From a virus, in the IMG/VR virus record IMGVR_UViG_3300009149_000226, positions 1 to 26,922 of that record: DNA of 26,922 nucleotides, one strand, 5' to 3'. The first letter of the stretch is position 1. Every line of letters starts with the position of its first letter. The position numbers and the translations under genes are program-made. The notes beneath the pieces were generated by a model, which worked only from the letters and a program-made list of their open reading frames with translations, had not been told where the DNA came from and searched no databases. Of this stretch, positions 5,483 to 12,295 are shown piece after piece.

Positions 5483-8400
5483 ATGGTCGTTCATCACACA
5501 CGGTTAAAGAGCTGGTCGGAACTTCGTGAGAAAGAAGTAGACGATACGTTGTCAGGAATTCTGGACTCGTTCTCCAATGATGAGGTTGAATTATTCAACG
5601 AGTTAGTTTCTAACAATCAGTTCTTTTCAAAAATTGCTTCACTCGAATATGATGAGTTCCCGGTTCCCATTGACCAATGGTTGGAAGATCCATACTACCT
5701 TGGAGATGCGGTCAGGAATCTCTATAAAGAATGGAGAGAAGATCTTGTAGAGCTATTCTCTTCTGGTCAATATTATGTAGGATTCGTGACAGGTTCATTA
5801 GGGTGTATTCATGAGTCTACGCTGCTGGATACGATTCACGGTCAAATTTCTTGTGCGGACATCAAGTCTTCTACTCTGTACAAGTCTTGGACTGGGAGTC
5901 GTTTTGAGTATCGTCCAGGAACCGCTCCGTTCCGCAAAGGCAAGGGTGATCTTTACCGAGTCGTTCACGAGCATGGAGAATTCGTTGCTTTCGGAGAACA
6001 CCTGATACTTTGCTCTGACGGTAGCTATCGATCTTTGAATCAACTACGCGGTCAGCGGTTTTCACTCCTTTCGCCCAAGAAGACGAACGGATATTCTCGA
6101 TGCTGTTTTCAGACCAATTTGGCCGACGTCCAGTCAATTCTTCTTTCAGATGCTCACCATTGGATGAATGGACTTCTAGATTATCAGGACTGTTGTTCAA
6201 AGAATTACCGTCTATGTGGTGAACGACTTCTTTTGGATCTAGGTATCGATCCAAGATGTTTTCCATCACTAATCGATGTTCAAGAATTATCCCGTGCTCG
6301 CATGAAGGCGATTTGTAACGAGCGTATGGATGCTTTCGTGGGGCGCGAACATACACGTAACCATCAGCAGATATTGTTCGTCCTCCTTTCCATGCTTGAT
6401 TTTTTGAGCCTAGTGCCCGCCCTTTCGGGTTCGTTGGGAGAGAGTGTTTCCTCACAAATTTCTCAACACGTTGCCATTTGCAGCCGACAATTTCGGCGAT
6501 GTCTGGGATTGTGCGAACACCGTCAGCAAGAGAGCGAATCTTTTCTTTCTCTTCTTCAGACAGCCCGTACTTGCTCATATGGTGGTTTGCTCCAACTGGC
6601 CGATTGCTTGGCCGCGCTATTCCCAGACGATGCACATATTTTTGAACAGTATCGGCACTTATTCCCAGGATTCTTGCTGTTTTCGATGCAGAGTTTCCTG
6701 CTAAATAAAGTCCCTTTATCTGAGCGATCTTTTCTTGGGAAAGCTGTTCTGCCATTTGATGCTCCTGTTATCGATAGTAGAGTGATCAGTATAGAAAGAA
6801 ACGGGTTTGATTGGTATTGGGATTTGCAGGTGCCTGGAACTCATAACTATGTGGCGCATGGTTCTATTCATCACAACAGCGGAAAATCGGAGTTCTCTTC
6901 GATTGCTATCTTGCGCATGGTCTACGAAGCCTCGTGTCTCAAGAATCCAGCTCTCTCGTATGGATTGAATCCTGGGTCGAAGGTGGACTTCGGAATCTTC
7001 GCTCCCAATGAACATGTGGCCAGAAATGCGGCTTTCGACAAGATTGTTTCCAAGATCAGGTTGTCACCATATTTTCTTGAGAAGTTCCCACCACTGAACA
7101 AGATGTCTGACACACGAGCGTTCAAACAGAACACTCTGAACTTCCCTAAAGACGTCAATATTGTTTGCGGTAGTTCAACAAATACCGCTGCTCTGGGTGG
7201 TAACTTGATGGGCGCCTTTGTTGACGAGTTGAACTTCTTTCAGAAGGTAGCGAAGTCAAAGGTTGCAGTGGATTCTCGTTTCGGAGAGTCCGAGAAGGCC
7301 GGTAAGCTGTTTGACGGTTTGATGCGTCGAATGAAATCTCGCTTCATGAGGCGAGGAAAGCTCCCGGGTGTTTTGATTGGTGCGTCGTCAAAAGACCTTC
7401 ATGACTCTCTGATTCAGCGCCTGATTCGAAACGCGGCGGCGGTGGGGGATGAGCGGGTATTTGTGAGGGACCGTTCAATCCTTGAGCTGAAAGCCGATCA
7501 ATATGGTGACAAAAAATTCAGGGTACTCCTTCCTTCGGAACACTATCGAGGCCGGATCCTAGAAGGCGATGAGACTCTGGAACAGTATGACGAACCAATC
7601 GTCATTGACGTCCCAGAGGAGTTCAGGGCTGACTTCGACCAGGATTTAGAAGGTTCTCTTCGAGACATCGCTGGTGTGTCTACGTTTGCTATTGCGAACT
7701 TCATTTCTCACACTGAGAAGATCGAGGGAATGAAGGATGGAAGGCTTCATCCCTTCACATCTCCACTGTCCCCGGTCTCTCGTTGGTGGGATTCTGTTTC
7801 TCGGTACCAGATGAACTGGCCAGAAATGGCGGTCCAACTCGACAATGGAGAGTGGGAACCTCGATTGAATCCTCACGCAAAGCGGTTCATTCATTTGGAT
7901 CCCGCGTCATCGGGCGATGCTTTTGGACTTTGTATGGGGCATGTTGCCGGACTTCGAGAGACCAAAACCAACGACATGACGGAGTACCAGCCGATTTTCA
8001 AGATTGACTTCATCCTGAAGATCGTTGGCTCAAGAGAACAAAACATCGTTTTCCGAAATGTCCGAAAGTTGATCTATGATTTCACCAATCATGGGTTTTC
8101 TATTGCGTGCATTACGATGGACACTTTCCAGTCTTTAGAGATGCGGCAATTTCTGTCGCAACAGAACTATCGAACTCAAATCCTCTCGGTGGATGAGAGC
8201 AAAGAGCCCTATCGGTATTTGCGCACAGCGATGTATGAGGATAGGGTTCAGGTTTACGATTACCCAGAGCTGTTTGAGGAAATGAGAACCCTTGAGGATA
8301 CCCCGAGGATGATTGACCACCCTTCGAATAGCAGCAAGGATCTATCTGATAGTCTCTGTGGGATGGTGTATATGGCTGGTCTTGAATCAGTGAACATGTC

Positions 8401-8632
8401 CTCGTTGCCGATTATTTCTGGCGAGAGCGTCGTTCAGACGAATGATTCAGAACAGTTTGAGGAGCAGGTAAGGGGTGACCCAATCTATGGAAGTGTTCCG
8501 GCTGTTTGCCAATACAAAAAGAAGCCAAAGACAGTTCAGCCAGCATACAATAAGATCACGAGTGAAGGTAACGTGATCGACATGCGATCACAAAAAACTT
8601 TGTCGGTTACTGACCTCATTGAAATTGGTTGA
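5483..8632 (+). CDS. terL: Terminase large subunit containing an intein
   Basis: This 1049-codon gene encodes the DNA-packaging motor. Without its intein (residues 108-465) the product is 691 residues. After splicing the Walker A loop reads G-S-L-G-S-G-K-S, and the intein sits between its second G and the following S. Walker B is G-A-F-V-D-E-L (577-583). The RNase H-like nuclease shows H-L-D-P-A at about 804-808 and the acidic pair D953/D956 in K-D-L-S-D. The ATPase would translocate DNA through the portal and the nuclease would cut concatemers. The start is ATG 5483, behind AAGGG and three bases after the dut stop. Unspliced protein cannot have a working P-loop, so packaging depends on intein excision. 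Confidence 0.95.
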   Translation: MVVHHTRLKSWSELREKEVDDTLSGILDSFSNDEVELFNELVSNNQFFSKIASLEYDEFPVPIDQWLEDPYYLGDAVRNLYKEWREDLVELFSSGQYYVGFVTGSLGCIHESTLLDTIHGQISCADIKSSTLYKSWTGSRFEYRPGTAPFRKGKGDLYRVVHEHGEFVAFGEHLILCSDGSYRSLNQLRGQRFSLLSPKKTNGYSRCCFQTNLADVQSILLSDAHHWMNGLLDYQDCCSKNYRLCGERLLLDLGIDPRCFPSLIDVQELSRARMKAICNERMDAFVGREHTRNHQQILFVLLSMLDFLSLVPALSGSLGESVSSQISQHVAICSRQFRRCLGLCEHRQQESESFLSLLQTARTCSYGGLLQLADCLAALFPDDAHIFEQYRHLFPGFLLFSMQSFLLNKVPLSERSFLGKAVLPFDAPVIDSRVISIERNGFDWYWDLQVPGTHNYVAHGSIHHNSGKSEFSSIAILRMVYEASCLKNPALSYGLNPGSKVDFGIFAPNEHVARNAAFDKIVSKIRLSPYFLEKFPPLNKMSDTRAFKQNTLNFPKDVNIVCGSSTNTAALGGNLMGAFVDELNFFQKVAKSKVAVDSRFGESEKAGKLFDGLMRRMKSRFMRRGKLPGVLIGASSKDLHDSLIQRLIRNAAAVGDERVFVRDRSILELKADQYGDKKFRVLLPSEHYRGRILEGDETLEQYDEPIVIDVPEEFRADFDQDLEGSLRDIAGVSTFAIANFISHTEKIEGMKDGRLHPFTSPLSPVSRWWDSVSRYQMNWPEMAVQLDNGEWEPRLNPHAKRFIHLDPASSGDAFGLCMGHVAGLRETKTNDMTEYQPIFKIDFILKIVGSREQNIVFRNVRKLIYDFTNHGFSIACITMDTFQSLEMRQFLSQQNYRTQILSVDESKEPYRYLRTAMYEDRVQVYDYPELFEEMRTLEDTPRMIDHPSNSSKDLSDSLCGMVYMAGLESVNMSSLPIISGESVVQTNDSEQFEEQVRGDPIYGSVPAVCQYKKKPKTVQPAYNKITSEGNVIDMRSQKTLSVTDLIEIG
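5871..6755 (-). CDS. HNH homing endonuclease encoded antisense inside the intein
   Basis: This 294-residue protein is read on the strand opposite to terminase and lies wholly within the intein. It has its own ATG (6753-6755) and an AGGAG six bases upstream. Residues 1-48 look like a helix-turn-helix (K-T-A-R-I-L-G-I-S-A-D-T-V) and residues 62-107 like a second one (I-A-E-I-V-G-C-K). The HNH nuclease spans about 126-204: D-G-Y-V-Y-V, then L-E-H160-R-L-V-M-E, V-V-H-H180-I-D-G-N184, S-L-N-N-S-P-D-N192-L-E-V and H202. The C-terminal 80 residues match nothing I know and overlap the coding for intein block B. It most likely cuts intein-less terL genes, so that repair copies the intein across. Confidence 0.9.
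   Translation of the reverse strand: MAEQLSQEKIAQIKGLYLAGNSASKTARILGISADTVQKYVHRLGIARPSNRPVGANHHMSKYGLSEEEKEKIRSLADGVRTIPDIAEIVGCKWQRVEKFVRKHSLPTNPKGRALGSKNQAWKGGRTISADGYVYVRAPRKHPYARYKSPSCEHGIILEHRLVMENILDRYLDPKEVVHHIDGNSLNNSPDNLEVHSSNGEHLKEELTGRRPNWSENSIENIRSSSWAKGVKTADRVVDSKIDSYRQSKVSGVLRKQRILHARERLGKDHPCLCGTERFLDDTQNDSQSKTCTE
6762..6793 (-). promoter_or_regulatory. Ribosome site and -10-like element for the antisense endonuclease
   Basis: On the minus strand AGGAG (6762-6766) sits six bases before the endonuclease ATG. TATACT (6788-6793) further upstream matches five of six -10 positions. No good -35 hexamer lies 16-18 bases further up. The ribosome site is strong evidence that the antisense frame is translated; the promoter is tentative. 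Confidence 0.5.
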
Positions 8633-8655
8633 GAACCAAGTCAGGGAAGAGGATT

Positions 8656-10308
8656 ATGGCTATCACAGCGTCAGCTCTGTCGTTGATTCGGAGCGTGTTC
8701 AATCGGGATCGGGCTATTCCTCAGCCGTATGTCGCCGGGGCTCAGGCCAATGCTGGTATGAGCAGTCTGGGTGGATATGCGAGCTACCTGTCAGGGATGA
8801 CGACGGGTGGACCGAATGATCGGCTACAGGATTCAGTGAACCTGTCTCAAGATTTGTCTGCTAGGTATCAGGATTACTCTGATATGAATGCCTATCCAGA
8901 ATGTGGTGTGGCTCTCAATATCTATGCTGATGAGGCGACTCAGAAAGATCCCATTACGGAGAAATCCATTTGGGTTGAATCAGCTCATCAAGAGATTGTG
9001 GATATTCTCGATTTCGTTTTGCACAAGCAGTTAGAGATTGAAGAGGATCTCTGGTCTTGGGCAAGGCAAATTGCGCACAAAGGGAATCTGTTTCACGAGA
9101 TTATCGTCTTTGACGGAGTCGGCGTGGTCAAGATTCTTGAGCATCCACAAGAAGAAATTCGTAGAATTTCAGACAAGATGGGTAATGATTTTGGTTTCAT
9201 TCAGGATGAGAACAAGGGGTTTTCAGTAAGTACAGATGATTTTCTGCGTCGTCTGTATGATGATGAGGCAATGGATCCCATGACCCGTTCTCAAAATGCG
9301 GTTAAGGTTTATGAGCCTTGGGAACTTGCTCACTATCGTCTTCGCACCAATACCAATACGCTCACCAGTCTTTACGGTGAATCGATTTTGGAACCTGCTC
9401 GTTGGGTTTGGAAGCGGATTCAGATGATGGAAGATGCGATGGTCCTTTACAAGGTCACGCGCTCTCCTCAGCGGTATGTGTTCTATGTGGACGTAGGTGA
9501 TATCCCACCAAACGAAGCAAAGAAAGAAATCAACCGCGTCAAGAATGAGTTCAAGAAACAGAAGATTGTCGATCCGGTAACTGGAGAAATGTCCTTTCAA
9601 TACAATCCCTTGTCCGTGGACGAAGATTTTTTCATCGCTAAGAGAAAAGAGAAAAGGACATCAGAGATTGAGCTGTTGAGTGGTCTCGATGGTCAACAAG
9701 TCGATGACACCAACTATTTCAGAGACAAGATGTTCACGGCTCTTGGTGTTCCCAAGAGTTATCTCGGAGCGGACGAGACCATTGGCCGAGCGAATCTTGG
9801 CATGATGGATGTGCGGTTTGCAAAGAGTGTGATGCGTCTTCAGAGGGCAATCAAGACTGGTGTGAGACAGATCTGTGATGTTGACCTCGCAAGCCGAAAC
9901 ATTGACCCAGCCAAAATTGAATACAAGCTCAAGATGGTGATTCCTTCGGGCGCTCTTGAGATTGCTCAGATTGAGGTTGAGCGTGCGAAGGTCGAGTTGG
10001 CTCAGCAGTACCAGCAAATGAACTTCCCTGATTGGTTTATCTGGACCAAGATTCTTGGCATGTCCGATGATGAAGCTCTTCAGATTGCCAAGATGAAGGA
10101 AGCTCAACCAGCTCCCGATGAATCAGCGCCGATGGAGTCAGTGAATCCAGAGAAGTTGGCTTATCGAAAGATGAAGCAAATCACAGAAAGTCACATGGAC
10201 AAGCAAGCTCAGATCCTCGATATGATGGACAAGAGGAACACGCTGCTTGGTCGAAGGCTGAACGAGCTTCGTGGTTTGGCCTATGAAATGAAGCGTGCGA
10301 TGAGGTGA
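8656..10308 (+). CDS. Portal protein (T4 gp20-like)
   Basis: The portal is the dodecameric ring through which terminase pumps DNA and to which the tail attaches. The 550-residue protein resembles T4 gp20. The R-Y-V-F-Y-V-D-V-G-D-I-P segment (about 271-282), the D-P-V-T-G-E-M segment, R-T-S-E-I-E-L-L-S-G-L and the F-x-x-A-L-G-V-P-K-S-Y-L block (about 355-366) follow the gp20 order. The C-terminus is helical and basic, with a Pro/Ala-rich linker. I chose ATG 8656, which gives an A-I-T-A-S N-terminus and has GGGAAGAGGA upstream. A TTG at 8629 overlapping the terminase stop is a possible earlier start. It follows terL directly. Confidence 0.9.
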   Translation: MAITASALSLIRSVFNRDRAIPQPYVAGAQANAGMSSLGGYASYLSGMTTGGPNDRLQDSVNLSQDLSARYQDYSDMNAYPECGVALNIYADEATQKDPITEKSIWVESAHQEIVDILDFVLHKQLEIEEDLWSWARQIAHKGNLFHEIIVFDGVGVVKILEHPQEEIRRISDKMGNDFGFIQDENKGFSVSTDDFLRRLYDDEAMDPMTRSQNAVKVYEPWELAHYRLRTNTNTLTSLYGESILEPARWVWKRIQMMEDAMVLYKVTRSPQRYVFYVDVGDIPPNEAKKEINRVKNEFKKQKIVDPVTGEMSFQYNPLSVDEDFFIAKRKEKRTSEIELLSGLDGQQVDDTNYFRDKMFTALGVPKSYLGADETIGRANLGMMDVRFAKSVMRLQRAIKTGVRQICDVDLASRNIDPAKIEYKLKMVIPSGALEIAQIEVERAKVELAQQYQQMNFPDWFIWTKILGMSDDEALQIAKMKEAQPAPDESAPMESVNPEKLAYRKMKQITESHMDKQAQILDMMDKRNTLLGRRLNELRGLAYEMKRAMR

Positions 10309-10312
10309 TGGA

Positions 10313-10696
10313 ATGGATACGCTGACGACGGTTGTTGAGGTTGATACCTACAGTGACCAGTTTTTGAAGGCTATTGGAATGGATCCCCAAAAGTATGACT
10401 TGGGAGGGATCAAGGGCGCTCGGTTGATGTGGTCCTATGAGATTGAGCATATGTCTTCCGGGATGTTGCACATCAGGCCGGTAGTGCCAAATCAAGCAAT
10501 CAATCTCGATATGGAAATTGAGCCAAGAGATGAGAGTCAGGAGACCATAACGAAATCAATCAAATTTGATTTGCGCAATGTTAAGATTGAGGTTGAGTTG
10601 AGCGACGACGTCCCTCACTCTGACTCGTTTTCCGCGATACCGAAGAGGATCGTGATTGACGGAACCCCAACGGTTGAGTTTGAGGTGACGAAATGA
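10313..10696 (+). CDS. Head-module protein, unknown function
   Basis: This 127-residue protein starts at ATG 10313 behind GAGGTGATGG, five bases after the portal stop. It is probably mostly beta strand, with alternating hydrophobic residues in T-T-V-V-E-V and K-I-E-V-E-L, a short G-G-I-K-G turn, and a final strand ending F-E-V-T-K. It has no membrane segment and no cysteines. In T4 the genes between portal and protease encode small prohead-core proteins. Position alone suggests a structural or assembly role. The stop overlaps the next ATG. Confidence 0.7.
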   Translation: MDTLTTVVEVDTYSDQFLKAIGMDPQKYDLGGIKGARLMWSYEIEHMSSGMLHIRPVVPNQAINLDMEIEPRDESQETITKSIKFDLRNVKIEVELSDDVPHSDSFSAIPKRIVIDGTPTVEFEVTK

Positions 10697-11037
10697 ACAT
10701 TGGTCTTCCAATCCCAGTGAGAGACTTGGATGAGACGTTTTCCACCTTGAACTTGCCGGTGGAGGAGAGTTTTCGTCTTGAGGATCTGATCGAACAAGAA
10801 GAGGAAAGTGTCTCCGTCCTCTCCTCGGCTGATGCGAGGGTTTCTCAACTTCTAAGAGACTTGGATGCGATTCACAATCAAGTCCAGAATTTCTATTCAG
10901 ATTTGCGGGGAAAGAATCTCCCATTCTTTGGATTTAATGAACTTCATGATTCGTCCAAGAAGTTTGATAACACTCTTCATAGGGCTGTCGATTTGTTGAA
11001 AAGGACTAGGACCTCTTTGAAGAAACACATGGAGTGA
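10693..11037 (+). CDS. Helical head-module protein, unknown function
   Basis: This 114-residue protein starts at ATG 10693 in an ATGA overlap. It is acidic in the first half (L-I-E-Q-E-E-E-S) and predicted helical, with a likely coiled coil from about residue 45 to 110 (R-V-S-Q-L-L-R-D-L-D-A-I-H-N-Q-V). The C-terminus is basic. The size and helical character fit a small core or chaperone-type protein between portal and protease, but no family is recognised. Confidence 0.68.
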   Translation: MNIGLPIPVRDLDETFSTLNLPVEESFRLEDLIEQEEESVSVLSSADARVSQLLRDLDAIHNQVQNFYSDLRGKNLPFFGFNELHDSSKKFDNTLHRAVDLLKRTRTSLKKHME

Positions 11038-11047
11038 GGAGAGAGAG

Positions 11048-12283
11048 ATGACGTTTAACCCTTTCCGCGTTGTGCGGTCCCTTGAAGAAGATTTCGCTGC
11101 TCTTGGTTTAGATCTCAATTCTCAGCTCAAGGAGATGAGAACGTTGCGCCCCGCCGATCAGGCGAGAGGCATTCTCCCCCTTGAGGAGAGCAAAGACGAA
11201 GGCCAAGAGACTCTTGAAGAGGGGCTGAAAAAGGTCAAGATGAAGCGAATGAAAGCTTCCGACCGTTCCGCTGCTCGTCGGGACTATCGTAAGAAGAAAT
11301 CCAAGATCACCCGCAAGCTTCGCAAGCTTCGCCGGAAGCCAGCATACAAGCGAAAGAAAGCTCGGCTGTCCCGTCTCAAGGGATCAAAGAAGGCTGGTGC
11401 TCGTAAGAAATTTGTTGTGACTTCTCAGGAGATCGTTGGTGGTCTCATGGAGTCTGTAAATCACGTCAAACCCGAATCTTCTTCTTTGATGGAAGCCTTC
11501 GAGAATGTAGTGAAGTTCACCGATTACTTTCTTGGCCTTTGTGAGGATGAGGACAATTTGACCCATGTGGGCGAGCCTCTCAAGCCAGAGAAGCCAAACA
11601 AGCTTGATGTCGAGAAGGACCTTGAGCATGTGGGTGAGCCTCGAAAACCAGAGCCAATGCAAGGGACGGATCTTGCGAAGGCTGGGGTGTCTGACAAGAG
11701 CAGTCAGCCGCACGTTGGGGAAGATGACGTTGAAGAGGAGTACACCGAAGAGTTCTTGCAGGGCGAGTTCCTTCGGATTGCGACAGAGCAGAACATGCCT
11801 CAGAACTTTTCTTCTATGAAGGAAGATGCTTCTGAAACTCTTCTTCGTTTGAAGAAAAATGCTTTGACTCCTGCTGATGCAATGGCCGTTCTCAAGGATA
11901 TGGCCAGTTACATTCAGGGAGCGATGAAGGCTATGCAGACGTTGAGCACACAGGCGGTGACTCACGCAGGTGAAGCTCTCAAGGACGCTGGACAGAAACC
12001 GGTTGAGGCGTTAGCTCATGAGGGTCATGTTGGCCAGGACGCTCCCGATGCGAACAAGCAGGCGCCAGTGAAGCCAGAAGGCGATCTGAAGCATGTTGGC
12101 CAAGCTCCGAACGTCGTGAAGCAAAAGCCAGTTGCCCCTGAGAAGGGACTCAAGCACCTTGGGGAGAAGCCGGGATCTGAGAGCCAGAAGCCAGTGAAGC
12201 CCGAAGATCTGGGTGGACAGCACGTCGGGGAAGACCCCTATAAATCGAAGCCAAAGGGCGAGGTTCCCGTACAGTCGAAATAA
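11048..12283 (+). CDS. Prohead core-like protein with HVGE repeats
   Basis: This 411-residue protein follows a GGAGAGAGAG ribosome site. Residues 61-121 are extremely Lys/Arg-rich, suggesting DNA or scaffold contact. Residues 122-170 and 230-300 are helical. The rest is low-complexity Pro/Lys/Glu sequence carrying H-V-G-E or close variants at 173, 194, 222, 306 (HAGE), 327 and 349 (HVGQ), 370 (HLGE) and 392. In T4 the equivalent position holds small core proteins that the prohead protease degrades at hydrophobic-x-Glu sites, so the repeated V-G-E could be cut sites. That, and a role as internal head protein, are inference from position and composition. Confidence 0.75.
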   Translation: MTFNPFRVVRSLEEDFAALGLDLNSQLKEMRTLRPADQARGILPLEESKDEGQETLEEGLKKVKMKRMKASDRSAARRDYRKKKSKITRKLRKLRRKPAYKRKKARLSRLKGSKKAGARKKFVVTSQEIVGGLMESVNHVKPESSSLMEAFENVVKFTDYFLGLCEDEDNLTHVGEPLKPEKPNKLDVEKDLEHVGEPRKPEPMQGTDLAKAGVSDKSSQPHVGEDDVEEEYTEEFLQGEFLRIATEQNMPQNFSSMKEDASETLLRLKKNALTPADAMAVLKDMASYIQGAMKAMQTLSTQAVTHAGEALKDAGQKPVEALAHEGHVGQDAPDANKQAPVKPEGDLKHVGQAPNVVKQKPVAPEKGLKHLGEKPGSESQKPVKPEDLGGQHVGEDPYKSKPKGEVPVQSK

Positions 12284-12295
12284 GGAGTAGCGAAG

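Larger units (their letters stand above)
5804..6877 (+). mobile_element. Intein in terminase Walker A, with no in-frame endonuclease
   Basis: The 358-residue intein starts at Cys108 (block A C-I-H-E-S-T-L-L-D-T) and ends at H-N (residues 464-465) before Ser466. Block B is recognisable around residues 155-190 (S-D-G-S-Y-R-S-L after a G-E-H segment). Block F/G is clear: D-L-Q-V-P-G-T-H-N-Y-V-A-H-G then S-I-H-H-N. These are class 1 splicing residues (Cys1, Asn-last preceded by His, +1 Ser). The roughly 240 residues between B and F contain no LAGLIDADG or HNH motif and are rich in Leu, Ser and Cys, because this DNA encodes an endonuclease on the other strand. Confidence 0.93.
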
